44,763 bases of DNA. Origin: CALZFJ01 sp051878575 (GTDB taxonomy: Bacteria; Bacteroidota; Bacteroidia; Bacteroidales; Muribaculaceae). The first letter of the stretch is position 1. Each line of letters opens with the position of its first letter. The translations under genes and the position numbers were made by a program. Below the pieces are notes generated by a model. The model saw only the letters and a list, made by a program, of their open reading frames with translations. It made no database searches and was not told the origin of the DNA. Shown piece by piece: positions 33,731 through 42,394 of this stretch. Location: the NCBI GenBank assembly GCA_051878575.1, contig JBJEKJ010000042.1:1-44763 (forward strand), read 5' to 3'.

Positions 33731-36025
33731 ATGTCGAAAGTTACAAAAGAAATGGCTTTGGATTACCACCGTCAAGGTAAGCCCGGCAAGATTGAGATAG
33801 TGCCGACAAAGCCTTATTCATCGCAATCGGATTTGTCGCTGGCCTACTCACCCGGAGTTGCCTATCCGTGCCTTGATATTGAGAAGAATGCCCAAGACGC
33901 CTACGAATACACGAGTAAGGGCAACCTTGTGGCAGTGATTTCAAATGGCACTGCCGTGCTTGGCCTTGGTGATATAGGCGCATTGGCCGGAAAGCCTGTC
34001 ATGGAGGGCAAGGCTCTGCTTTTCAAGATTTTCGCAGGAATTGACTGCTTTGACATTGAGGTCAACGAGAAGAATCCCGATAAATTCATTGAGATAGTGA
34101 AAGCCATATCGCCCACTTTCGGTGGTATCAACCTTGAGGATATCAAGGCGCCGGAGTGCTTCGAGATAGAGCGAAGGCTGAAGGAGGAGTGCGATATTCC
34201 CGTGATGCACGACGACCAACACGGCACTGCAATCATCTCGGCGGCCGGACTGCTCAACGCGCTTGAGATACAGGGCAAGAAGATTGAGGATGCCAAGCTC
34301 GTGGTGAATGGCGCAGGCGCGGCGGCAGTGTCGTGCACCCGGCTTTATATCGCTCTTGGAATCAAGAAGGAGAACGTGGTGATGTGCGACAGTAAGGGCG
34401 TGCTCAACAAGAAACGCACCAACCTGAATCCACAGAAGCTGGAATTTGCCACCGACCGCGACATCGACACTCTTGCCGAGGCCATGGTGGGTGCTGATGT
34501 GTTCCTCGGCCTTTCGGTGAAGGACGTTGTGACCACCGAGATGGTTCAGTCGATGGCTCCAAACCCAATTGTTTTCGCCTTGGCAAATCCCGACCCGGAG
34601 ATTGAGTACAACAAGGCGATGGCTTCGCGCCCCGACATCATTTTCGCCACAGGTCGCTCCGACTATCCCAACCAAATAAACAATGTGCTTGGATTCCCCT
34701 ACATATTCCGAGGCGCACTCGACTGCGGCGCCACTGCCATCAATGAGGCAATGAAAGTGGCCGCCGTGAGGGCTATAGCCGATCTCGCCAAGCAGCCTGT
34801 ACCACCCGTCGTGAACGCCGCCTACAATATGACTGAGATGTCGTTCGGACGAAGCTACATATTGCCTAAGGCTCTCGACCCGCGTCTAATCACCACCGTG
34901 GCTCCTGCCGTTGCCAAAGGTGCGATGGAATCGGGTGTGGCAAAACGCCCGATAACCGACTGGGAGGCCTATGAGCAAAAGCTGAAGAGACTCATGGGCT
35001 ACGACAACAAGCTGATGAGAAGATTCACCGAGGAGGCTAAACGCAACCCGAAGCGTGTGGTTTTTGCCGAGGCCAATACCGACAATATGCTCAAAGCCGC
35101 GATTATCTCTCGCAACGAGGGCGTATGCGTGCCTATTCTGCTTGGAAACGAGGAGATGATAACCAAGCGTGCCGAACGCTTAGGATTGAAGCTGAAAGGC
35201 GTGGAAATAGTGAATTTGCGCCACGACCGCGAGGCTGAGCGCCGAAGCCGATATGCGCACCACCTGACGAAGAAATTGCAGCGCGACGGACTTACCTATC
35301 CCGAAGCGCTCGAGAAGATGTTCGACCGCAATTATTTCGGTATGATGATGGTGGAAATGGGTGATGCCGACGCTTTCGTCACAGGAACTTACCCGAGCAG
35401 CCGAAGGCTCACTGTCGACATTGCAAAGGAGGTGATTGGAATACGCTGCGGCTACGACCATTTTGCCACAATGCACATCATGAATACCAAGCGAGGCACA
35501 TATTTCATTGCCGACACCTCAATCAACCACGACAACGACACCGATACGCTCGTCGACATTGCCCGCTTATCCAACCATGCCGTGAAATATTTTGCCCACG
35601 ACCCCGTGATAGCGATGGTATCCTACAGCAACTTCGGAGCCAACAAGGAGCATGGACCGGGCGAGGTGCATGAGGCTGTGGAGATTCTGCACAAGCAGTA
35701 TCCCGAGATTCTCATCGACTGCGAGATGCAGGTGCACTATGTCATGAACAAAAAGCTGCGCGGCACGCATTTCCCGTTCAACAAGCTATTTGGCCGCGAA
35801 GTGAACGCATTAGTGTTCCCCAACCAGAGCGCCGCCAACACTGTGTATCGCATGCTGCTCGAGATGGGCATTGCCGAGGTGATAGGACCCATTCAGATTG
35901 GACTGAACAAACCTATACAGATGACATCAATCGACGCTTCCGTACGCGACATAGTGAACCTCACTACAATCGCCGTGATCGATGCCACCGTATATGAGAA
36001 AGTGGGCTGCCATCCCGAAGACTAA
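33731..36025 (+). CDS. maeB: Malic enzyme with C-terminal phosphotransacetylase-like domain (MaeB type)
   Basis: Decarboxylates malate to pyruvate, usually with NADP. Residues 1 to about 420 form the malic-enzyme part, with SDLSLAYSPGVAYPC, the KGNLVAVISNGTAVLGLGD segment, MHDDQHGTAIISAAGLLNAL and the nucleotide fold LVVNGAGAAAVSC. From about 430 a phosphotransacetylase-like domain follows (RVVFAEANTDNMLKAA and later segments to the end). That domain is usually non-catalytic and regulatory, sensing acetyl-CoA in E. coli MaeB. The 764-residue length is right. It stands alone with its own promoter and terminator. Confidence 0.95.
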   Translation: MSKVTKEMALDYHRQGKPGKIEIVPTKPYSSQSDLSLAYSPGVAYPCLDIEKNAQDAYEYTSKGNLVAVISNGTAVLGLGDIGALAGKPVMEGKALLFKIFAGIDCFDIEVNEKNPDKFIEIVKAISPTFGGINLEDIKAPECFEIERRLKEECDIPVMHDDQHGTAIISAAGLLNALEIQGKKIEDAKLVVNGAGAAAVSCTRLYIALGIKKENVVMCDSKGVLNKKRTNLNPQKLEFATDRDIDTLAEAMVGADVFLGLSVKDVVTTEMVQSMAPNPIVFALANPDPEIEYNKAMASRPDIIFATGRSDYPNQINNVLGFPYIFRGALDCGATAINEAMKVAAVRAIADLAKQPVPPVVNAAYNMTEMSFGRSYILPKALDPRLITTVAPAVAKGAMESGVAKRPITDWEAYEQKLKRLMGYDNKLMRRFTEEAKRNPKRVVFAEANTDNMLKAAIISRNEGVCVPILLGNEEMITKRAERLGLKLKGVEIVNLRHDREAERRSRYAHHLTKKLQRDGLTYPEALEKMFDRNYFGMMMVEMGDADAFVTGTYPSSRRLTVDIAKEVIGIRCGYDHFATMHIMNTKRGTYFIADTSINHDNDTDTLVDIARLSNHAVKYFAHDPVIAMVSYSNFGANKEHGPGEVHEAVEILHKQYPEILIDCEMQVHYVMNKKLRGTHFPFNKLFGREVNALVFPNQSAANTVYRMLLEMGIAEVIGPIQIGLNKPIQMTSIDASVRDIVNLTTIAVIDATVYEKVGCHPED

Positions 36026-36074
36026 CACTGAATACCGGGCAACCTGAACTACGGAATGCTCCCGACAAAATAGC

Positions 36075-36112
36075 AAGGCCGCCACAACAGGAAATGTTGC
36101 GGCGGCCTTTTT
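36075..36112 (+). terminator. Terminator after maeB
   Basis: A GC-rich stem pairs AAGGCCGCC with GGCGGCCTT and continues inward with CAAC/GTTG after one mismatch. The loop is AGGAAAT, and the plus strand ends in five T (36108-36112). Confidence 0.92.
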
Positions 36113-36183
36113 AAATTCACTGAACACGTCGGCACTCTATCACGCCGGGGTTATCAGTAGGCGTCACTGCGCCTTGCCTCGTC

Positions 36184-36348
36184 TCAATTGACCACAAAAT
36201 TGCCAATTCCGGGCTTAAGTTTTTTTTCGTAGGAGTAAGCACGTGCAAATTGCTTCAAGAAATTGATTGTCGACTGACGCACGCTCGACACAATTACCGA
36301 CTTACTCTCATACACATCTTCCAGAGTAGAGCTTTTATCCATAGGCAT
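36184..36348 (-). CDS. Small 54-residue protein downstream of the ECF sigma gene
   Basis: A short reading frame beginning MPMDKSSTLEDVYESKS and ending KPGIGNFVVN. An alternative ATG lies at 36342. The middle, STINFLKQFARAYSYEKKL, looks like one amphipathic helix. It has no signal peptide and no membrane segment. The composition is protein-like and it fills the otherwise empty space between the sigma gene and the maeB terminator. It lies 90 bases after the sigma stop on the same strand, so cotranscription is likely. I do not recognise a named family. A tie to the sigma factor is only suggested by position. Confidence 0.65.
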   Translation of the reverse strand: MPMDKSSTLEDVYESKSVIVSSVRQSTINFLKQFARAYSYEKKLKPGIGNFVVN

Positions 36349-36438
36349 ACTTGTTTTTTGTTATTCATTAATATAACGTAACAACGCATGCCAATATTAT
36401 ATCTTGAGTGTATAATTTTTTTGGCTCTTACTTTTTCA

Positions 36439-37032
36439 CTACATCACCGTGAGCATGATATTGTTCTCCTCGGCAATCTTGCGCATATTCAAGATGGCAT
36501 ATCGCATTCGGCCAAGCGCCGTGTTGATGCTCACATTGGTGGCATCGGCTATCTCCTTGAAACTCATATTCTTGTAATAACGCATCAATAGCACCTCCTG
36601 CTGGCTCTCAGGCAGAGCCTTGACTATGCGCCTAATATCGGCATGTATCTGCCGAGTGACGATCGAATCCTCCACGGTCTCCTCGCTTAGCTCCTTGCGG
36701 TTGAGAATATCCACATCCTCCAAGTCGCACGACTGTAGGTTCTCCGATTTCTCTTGGCGGAAAAAATCTATAATTAGATTGTGGGCAATACGGCTTATCC
36801 ATGCGGGGAATTTCCCATTTTCCACATATCTGCCCTGATTAATGGTCATTATTGCTTTAATGAAAGTCTCCTGAAAAATGTCGTTCGCTATGTCGGCATC
36901 CTTCACGGCATGAAAAATATAGGCATAAAGTTTATCCTTATGCCGCTCGATAAGAACATCAAAAGCCTCGTTATTGCCTTCTGCATACATTCTGACCAAC
37001 TGCTCGTCGGCCATTGTAAACATTTCTTCCAT
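36439..37032 (-). CDS. ECF-type RNA polymerase sigma factor
   Basis: A 197-residue extracytoplasmic-function sigma factor. Region 2 runs over about residues 20-95, with DIFQETFIKAIMTI and FPAWISRIAHNLIIDFFRQ. An acidic linker follows. Region 4 (about 138-190) has LPESQQEVLLMRYYKNMSFK and then EIADATNVSINTALGRMRYA as the DNA-binding helix-turn-helix. There is no FecI-type neighbour (no FecR, no TonB receptor) and no obvious anti-sigma gene with a membrane helix. The only close partner is a 54-residue ORF downstream. Alternative starts exist at M4 and M7. It has a clear promoter of the vegetative type. Confidence 0.92.
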   Translation of the reverse strand: MEEMFTMADEQLVRMYAEGNNEAFDVLIERHKDKLYAYIFHAVKDADIANDIFQETFIKAIMTINQGRYVENGKFPAWISRIAHNLIIDFFRQEKSENLQSCDLEDVDILNRKELSEETVEDSIVTRQIHADIRRIVKALPESQQEVLLMRYYKNMSFKEIADATNVSINTALGRMRYAILNMRKIAEENNIMLTVM

Positions 37033-37114
37033 TACTGTATTTTTTATTTTTTAGAGTAATGTTTTTTCTATAGGCAAGTATGTTTTTTAATTATTAAATA
37101 AGTTCTGTTTGCTG

Positions 37115-37146
37115 CAAATGTAAGCATATTTTTTATTTGCGACAAA
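37115..37146 (-). promoter_or_regulatory. Promoter of the ECF sigma gene
   Basis: On the minus strand: TTTG (37146-37143), 20 bases, TACATTTG (37122-37115). Both boxes match the housekeeping pattern. The leader is about 75 bases. Confidence 0.65.
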
Positions 37147-37258
37147 TAATTATTGAAAAAACGCTTGTTTTTTGCCTTTTTCACGCAAATTTCACACAAA
37201 ATCAACATCTAAGCGAAGCCAAAACGACAAAACATTAATTCATATCAGCCATTTTTTG

Positions 37259-37266
37259 TATATTTG
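37259..37266 (+). promoter_or_regulatory. Candidate -7 box for the M3 peptidase gene
   Basis: TATATTTG, 30 bases before the ATG at 37297. The -33 region is weak. Confidence 0.45.
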
Positions 37267-37296
37267 CCAAAAAATTAATTGACAACAACACTAAAT

Positions 37297-39411
37297 ATGA
37301 AAAAATTAATCCTTTCACTAACATTATTATTATCCGTATCATCGATGAATGCCGATAATGTTTTTCTGAGTGAGTTCAAGACCTCTAATGGCTTGATTCC
37401 TTTCGACTATTTTACGAATAAAGACTATGAGCCTGCCATCGACAAGGGCATAGAGGTTCAAATGCAAGAGATTCAGGCCATTGTCGACCAGAAGGAGTCG
37501 CCTACCTTCGAGAACACAATAGTGGCAATAGAGCGCACCGGCTCGATGCTCAACCGCGTACTTGGCGTTTTCTATCCGATGCTGTCGGCCAATGCCGACG
37601 ACGAGCTGATGGAAATCTCGCAACGTGTGTCGCCAAAGCTCTCGGAACATGAGGCCAACATCACTCTGAACGAGGGTCTATGGCAACGCGTCAAGGCGGT
37701 CTACGACAACTGCGACCGCAGCAAACTCTCAGTTGAGGACAAGATGCTTCTCGAGAAGACCTACACAAGTTTCGTCAGCAACGGCGCAAGCCTCACCGGC
37801 ACCGACCGCGACAAATTCCGCGAACTATCGAACAAGATATCAAAGCTATCGCTTAATTTCGGCCAAAATGTGCTTAAGGAGCTCAACACCTACGAGATTT
37901 GGCTCAACAAGGAGGACCTTGAGGGACTTCCCGAGAGCGCGGTGGAGGCTGCCAAATATGCCGCCAAGTCGAAAGGCAAGGATGACGCCTACCTGTTCAC
38001 ACTGCACGCCCCAAGCTACGGTCCTTTCTTGAAATACTCCTCACGCCGCGACCTGCGTGAAAAAATGTATAAGATGTACAACACCCGCAACACTAAGGGC
38101 GAATATAGCAACATAGAGGTTATCAAGGAATTATCATATTGCCGCTACGAGCTCGCAAAACTGCTCGGCTACAAGAATTATGGAGATTATGTGCTGCGTC
38201 GCCGCATGGCCGAAAGCGTGGAGAACGTTTATGGACTGCTCGACCAGTTGCGAGAGGCATATCGTCCGGTTCAGAAAAAAGACCTCAAGGAACTTGAGGA
38301 GTTTGCATCGAAGCTCGAGGGAAAGAAGATGAAACTTGAGCCATGGGACTACTCCTATTACAGCACCAAGCTCAAAGACTCCAAATTCTCCATCAACGAT
38401 GAGCTGCTGCGTCCATATTTTGAGTTGAATAATGTGATAAAAGGCGTGTTCGGCCTTGCAACCAAGCTCTACGGCCTTCAGTTTACCCGCAATTACGACG
38501 CACAGGTTTTCAACCCCGAAGTGGCAGCCTACGACGTGACCGATAGCGACGGCCGATATATTGGCGTACTCTACACCGACTTCTTCCCACGCGCCACAAA
38601 ACGTAGCGGAGCATGGATGACCAATTACCGCGAGCAATATGTCGACGCCTCAGGCAAGAACGTGCGCCCAATCGTTTCGATAACGATGAACTTCACTCGC
38701 CCCACCGAGAACAAGCCCTCGCTCCTCACCTACTCTGAGGTAGAGACTTTCCTCCACGAGTTCGGACACGCTCTGCACGGCTTGCTTGCCGACAGCCGCT
38801 ACATGTCGCTCTCGGGAACCAACGTATATCGTGACTTCGTTGAGCTTCCTTCGCAATTCAACGAGAACTATCTGCCGCAGAAGGAGTTCCTCGACAGCTT
38901 CGCCAAGCACTACCTGACCGGCGAGCCTATTCCGCAAGAGCTTATCGACAAGATTATCGCATCGTCGCAATTCGGAGCCGCCTACGCATGCATCCGTCAG
39001 CTCAACTTCGGTTATCTCGACATGGCATGGCACACTATCACCGAGAAAGTGGACGATCCATTTTCCTTTGAGGCAAACGCCTTGAAGGACGTGATGATTT
39101 TCGACACCCCCGAGGGCTGCTCAATCTCAACCCAGTTCTCACACATTTTCTCGGGTGGATATGCTTCGGGATACTATAGCTACAAGTGGGCTGAGGTACT
39201 CGACGCCGACGCATTCGCCAAGTTCAAGGAAGACGGGCTGTTCAATCCTGCCACGGCAAAATCGTTCAAGGACAACGTGCTGACCAAAGGCGGAACAGAA
39301 CACCCAATGACGCTCTACAAGCGTTTCCGTGGTGCCGAGCCAACAATCAACGCACTCCTTGAGCGCGATGGAATCAAAGTACAGACTTCCAAGAAGAAAT
39401 CGAAAAAATAA
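37297..39411 (+). CDS. dcp: M3-family metallopeptidase, peptidyl-dipeptidase Dcp type
   Basis: A zinc peptidase of 704 residues that probably removes dipeptides from peptide C-termini. The catalytic zinc motif is HEFGH at 487-491 in FLHEFGHALHGLL. The downstream family block SHIFSGGYASGYYSYKWAEV lies near 610. The N-terminal helical lid region is typical of Dcp/oligopeptidase F relatives. The start MKKLILSLTLLLSVSSMNAD is a signal peptide, so the enzyme should act in the periplasm. ATG at 37297 begins it. A TTG at 37279 would add six residues and is disfavoured. It is transcribed alone. The tail ends in a lysine-rich stretch (SKKKSKK). Confidence 0.94.
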   Translation: MKKLILSLTLLLSVSSMNADNVFLSEFKTSNGLIPFDYFTNKDYEPAIDKGIEVQMQEIQAIVDQKESPTFENTIVAIERTGSMLNRVLGVFYPMLSANADDELMEISQRVSPKLSEHEANITLNEGLWQRVKAVYDNCDRSKLSVEDKMLLEKTYTSFVSNGASLTGTDRDKFRELSNKISKLSLNFGQNVLKELNTYEIWLNKEDLEGLPESAVEAAKYAAKSKGKDDAYLFTLHAPSYGPFLKYSSRRDLREKMYKMYNTRNTKGEYSNIEVIKELSYCRYELAKLLGYKNYGDYVLRRRMAESVENVYGLLDQLREAYRPVQKKDLKELEEFASKLEGKKMKLEPWDYSYYSTKLKDSKFSINDELLRPYFELNNVIKGVFGLATKLYGLQFTRNYDAQVFNPEVAAYDVTDSDGRYIGVLYTDFFPRATKRSGAWMTNYREQYVDASGKNVRPIVSITMNFTRPTENKPSLLTYSEVETFLHEFGHALHGLLADSRYMSLSGTNVYRDFVELPSQFNENYLPQKEFLDSFAKHYLTGEPIPQELIDKIIASSQFGAAYACIRQLNFGYLDMAWHTITEKVDDPFSFEANALKDVMIFDTPEGCSISTQFSHIFSGGYASGYYSYKWAEVLDADAFAKFKEDGLFNPATAKSFKDNVLTKGGTEHPMTLYKRFRGAEPTINALLERDGIKVQTSKKKSKK

Positions 39412-39489
39412 TCCACTGTTGATAATGAGAGCATGCACTGTAGCGTGCATCTCAAATATCAGCGCAATGGAAAATCCATTAAGTCGACA

Positions 39490-39528
39490 CAAGCAGACTG
39501 CCCCTTGCGACAGCCTGCTTGGTTTTTT
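39490..39528 (+). terminator. Terminator after the M3 peptidase gene
   Basis: CAAGCAG pairs with CTGCTTG, with a further CTG/CAG inside, then six T at 39523-39528. Confidence 0.8.
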
Positions 39529-39648
39529 GTACTGACACCATTATGGCGAAAATCCACAATAGCTACAAAAGAAGCGGCCGGCCGCACAATGCCATACAAT
39601 GAAGGCCTATTTTTTGGGCATATACTTTTTTGATTTACTTATTTTTAC

Positions 39649-39656
39649 TACATTTG
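39649..39656 (+). promoter_or_regulatory. Candidate -7 box of the dCMP deaminase operon
   Basis: TACATTTG. A TTTG at 39629-39632 is only 16 bases upstream, shorter than usual. Transcription would start near 39660-39663. Confidence 0.5.
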
Positions 39657-39666
39657 CATCTAAATT

Positions 39667-39692
39667 GGCCGGGGTATTGGAAACCCGCGGCC
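39667..39692 (+). promoter_or_regulatory. Stem-loop at the 5' end of the dCMP deaminase transcript
   Basis: GGCCGGGGT pairs with ACCCGCGGCC, giving nine pairs with one bulged G and a 7-base loop. It sits a few bases after the predicted transcript start and 22 bases before the ATG. No T-run follows. Confidence 0.45.
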
Positions 39693-39714
39693 GGAAGTAG
39701 ACAAAGATAGCATT

Positions 39715-40161
39715 ATGGACAACAATGCCGACAAGCAATATTTATTAGACTCCCGCTACCTGCGCATGGCAAGAATATGGGCTGAAAACTCCTATTGCGA
39801 GCGGAGAAAAGTTGGAGCATTGATAGTAAAGAACAATATGATTATTTCCGATGGCTACAACGGCACACCGTCGGGTTTTGAGAATGTGTGTGAGGACGAC
39901 GAAGGGAAGACCAAGCCTTACGTGCTTCATGCCGAGGCCAACGCAATAACCAAAGTTGCCCGCAGCAACAACAGCAGCGACGGAGCGACGCTTTACATCA
40001 CGGCATCGCCATGCATCGAGTGCGCCAAGCTGATTATCCAAGCCGGCATTAAGAGAATTGTGTACTCTGAGCTATATCGTTTCCACGACGGTATCGACCT
40101 ACTGAACAGAGCGGGTATAGAATGTGTTTTACTTGAAGAAGAAAACACCAAAAATGAATAA
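39715..40161 (+). CDS. Deoxycytidylate (dCMP) deaminase
   Basis: A zinc deaminase of 148 residues converting dCMP to dUMP, a source of thymidylate. The zinc ligands are H72 (LHAEANAI, with E74 as the proton shuttle) and C100/C103 (SPCIECAKL). The family start YLRMARIWAENSYCERRKVG and the NGTPSGFENVCEDD loop are both present. It is the usual short bacterial form, with no visible fused domain. It is first in a run of five genes ending in a LuxR-type regulator. Gaps are 23 bases, an overlap, 12 and 3 bases. Confidence 0.94.
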   Translation: MDNNADKQYLLDSRYLRMARIWAENSYCERRKVGALIVKNNMIISDGYNGTPSGFENVCEDDEGKTKPYVLHAEANAITKVARSNNSSDGATLYITASPCIECAKLIIQAGIKRIVYSELYRFHDGIDLLNRAGIECVLLEEENTKNE

Positions 40162-40184
40162 TTCCTTTTTTATTAATTTATTCA

Positions 40185-41813
40185 ATGAAATCATCTAAAA
40201 ATCCGATTATATGGCTTCCGCTCGCAATCTCAGTATCTGTGGTTGCCGGAATGCTTATCGGCAACCAATTCTCAAATCAAAAATACATCAGCGATAACGA
40301 CCGCAAGCTGAACACCATCCTCAACCTCATAGCTGAGGAATACGTCGACACGGTGAGAATCACTGATCTTATCGAGACTTCCATTCCCGAAATTCTCAGC
40401 AATCTCGACCCTCACACCACCTACATTCCGGCAAAGGACTTGCAGGACGTGAACAATGAGCTTGAAGGCAGTTTCGGAGGTATTGGCATTTCTTTCATGG
40501 TGCTTAACGACACTACTACGGTGGTTGAGGTGATTTCGGGCGGCCCTTCGGAGAAAGTGGGAATACTCCCTGGCGACCGAATAGTGAAGGTGAACGACTC
40601 CACGTTCGTGGGCAAGAAACTGTCGGACGAGGCGGTCCGGTCCACACTGAGAGGCGTGAAGGGAACCTCCGTGAAACTATCCATAAAGCGAAACAACTCG
40701 AAAAAGCTGCTCGACTTCGACGTGATGCGTGGTGACATTCCGGTGAAGTCGATCGACGCGGCGTATATGGCCGACAAGCTGACGGGTTATATTAAGGTCA
40801 ACAAATTCGGCCGAACGACCTACGACGAGTTCCTGAATGGAATGATGAAACTGAAGAATGAGGGAGCAAAGCGCTATATCGTCGATCTTCGCGGCAATGC
40901 CGGAGGCTATATGGAGATTGCCATTCTAATGGCCAACGAATTCCTGCCTGAAAACGAGCTGATAGTGTACACTAAAGGCCGTGAGAAGAAAAACGACTCA
41001 CAGATGTGGAGCGACGGCAATGGCTCGTTTCAAGATGACGAGATAATCGTGCTTATCGACGAATATTCGGCAAGTGCGAGCGAGATTTTCGCAGGAGCCA
41101 TTCAAGACAACGACCGCGGACTCGTGGTAGGACGACGCTCTTTCGGAAAGGGTCTCGTACAGCGTCAAGTGGCATTGACCGACAGCAGTGCGATTCGCCT
41201 GACAATTGCCAGATACTATACGCCTACCGGACGCTGCATTCAGAAGGACTACAAGAGTGGCGACGCTAACTACAACCACGAGTTGTTTGAGCGCTACAGC
41301 CATGGTGAGCTTTACAATAAGGACAGCATCAGGGTGGACAAGAGTCAGGTGTTCACGACCGTTCACGGCCGTGAGGTTTACGGTGGCGGAGGTATCATCC
41401 CCGACATTTTCGTGCCAAACGACACTACAGGCATCACATCCTACTACATAAATGTGGCAAACGCCGGACTGCTTCAAAAGTTTGCTTTCACTTATTCCGA
41501 CATCAACCGCGGTGCGCTCAAGAAGCTGAAGGACTATAAGCAATTCCTGCGAATACTGCCGAGCAACGATGCCATATTGAACGATTTCGTGACATTTGCC
41601 GCCGAGAATGGCATACCGGCACGCTGGTATTACATCAACCTGTCGCGCAATCTGATTGTGACGCAAATCAAGGCGCTGATAGCACGCGACATTTTTGGCT
41701 CCGACGCATTCTATCCTATCTACAACCGCAACGACAAGAATATTGAGGCTGCGCTTAAGGCTTTCGACAATCATAAGGCGGCATTTCCTATCACCAACGA
41801 CAAGACGAAATGA
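40185..41813 (+). CDS. S41-family C-terminal processing protease (CtpA type)
   Basis: A 542-residue serine protease. One N-terminal membrane segment (about 5-25, WLPLAISVSVVAGMLIG) anchors or exports it. A PDZ domain covers about 85-165 (GGIGISFMVLNDTTTVVEVI, then GPSEKVGILPGDRIVKVND). The S41 catalytic core has the SASASE motif at 295-300, with S297 as nucleophile and K322 (SFGKGLVQ) as base, 25 residues apart as in Prc and D1P. A C-terminal domain of about 150 residues follows. It probably trims periplasmic proteins. Its stop overlaps the next start as ATGA. Confidence 0.94.
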   Translation: MKSSKNPIIWLPLAISVSVVAGMLIGNQFSNQKYISDNDRKLNTILNLIAEEYVDTVRITDLIETSIPEILSNLDPHTTYIPAKDLQDVNNELEGSFGGIGISFMVLNDTTTVVEVISGGPSEKVGILPGDRIVKVNDSTFVGKKLSDEAVRSTLRGVKGTSVKLSIKRNNSKKLLDFDVMRGDIPVKSIDAAYMADKLTGYIKVNKFGRTTYDEFLNGMMKLKNEGAKRYIVDLRGNAGGYMEIAILMANEFLPENELIVYTKGREKKNDSQMWSDGNGSFQDDEIIVLIDEYSASASEIFAGAIQDNDRGLVVGRRSFGKGLVQRQVALTDSSAIRLTIARYYTPTGRCIQKDYKSGDANYNHELFERYSHGELYNKDSIRVDKSQVFTTVHGREVYGGGGIIPDIFVPNDTTGITSYYINVANAGLLQKFAFTYSDINRGALKKLKDYKQFLRILPSNDAILNDFVTFAAENGIPARWYYINLSRNLIVTQIKALIARDIFGSDAFYPIYNRNDKNIEAALKAFDNHKAAFPITNDKTK

Positions 41814-42382
41814 TTGAGAAAAGCGACATCCGCAATGCCATGAAGATGCTGCGCCACAGCGTGGACGAGGAGAGCGCCATGATGCTTGCCGGCATTGTAG
41901 AGGGAAAAATCAGTGGGTTGCGATGTTTCGATGCTTGCACGAGATTGTTTCTCTACAGCTCCCTGCCCGACGAGTTGCCGACTCTGCACATGATTGAAAA
42001 GTGGAGCAAGTGCAAGAGTCTGTACCTGCCGCGCGTGAGCGGCGACGGCATGATGATGGTGGCTTACGGCACGGGAGAGTTGCGAAAAGGAGCATACAAT
42101 ATCTATGAGCCTTCGGGCGACGATATTGTAGACTCCTTCAATCCAACCGACGTGGCAATAATTCCCGGAGTGGCTTTCGACAGGAATTGCAACAGGCTTG
42201 GCCGAGGCAAGGGATACTACGACAAGTTTCTCGCCGGCTTCTGTGGCGTGAAAATCGGAGTGTGCCTCGACTTCCGACTCATCGACCACATACCCTGCAA
42301 TCAGCACGACGTGCCAATGGACGCGGTAATAACGCCCGACATTACTATAGTGTCGGATAAATCAATACATAATCTATTCTAA
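41810..42382 (+). CDS. 5-formyltetrahydrofolate cyclo-ligase
   Basis: Returns 5-formyl-THF to the one-carbon pool as 5,10-methenyl-THF, using ATP. The 190-residue protein shows the family's C-terminal ATP/substrate loop RLGRGKGYYDKFL (about 127-139) after VAIIPGVAFDRN. The N-terminal part is a helical R-K-rich segment (IRNAMKMLRHSV). Length is normal. Translation is probably coupled to the protease gene by the 4-base overlap. There is no functional link to its neighbours beyond shared transcription that I can see. dCMP deaminase in the same operon also serves thymidylate and folate metabolism. Confidence 0.93.
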   Translation: MIEKSDIRNAMKMLRHSVDEESAMMLAGIVEGKISGLRCFDACTRLFLYSSLPDELPTLHMIEKWSKCKSLYLPRVSGDGMMMVAYGTGELRKGAYNIYEPSGDDIVDSFNPTDVAIIPGVAFDRNCNRLGRGKGYYDKFLAGFCGVKIGVCLDFRLIDHIPCNQHDVPMDAVITPDITIVSDKSIHNLF

Positions 42383-42394
42383 GAATAAATAAAG

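Larger units (their letters stand above)
39412..39714. other. Gene-free region with terminator and dCMP deaminase leader
   Basis: It holds an imperfect hairpin near 39426-39454, the terminator at 39490-39528, a perfect 12-base palindrome at 39574-39585 (GCGGCCGGCCGC), a promoter -7 box at 39649-39656 and a leader hairpin at 39667-39692. The short open frames here cross the terminator and do not look coding. Confidence 0.65.

Noticed and set aside
39433..39633. 66-codon frame after the M3 peptidase gene
   Set aside because: It runs through a clear terminator and its product looks random.
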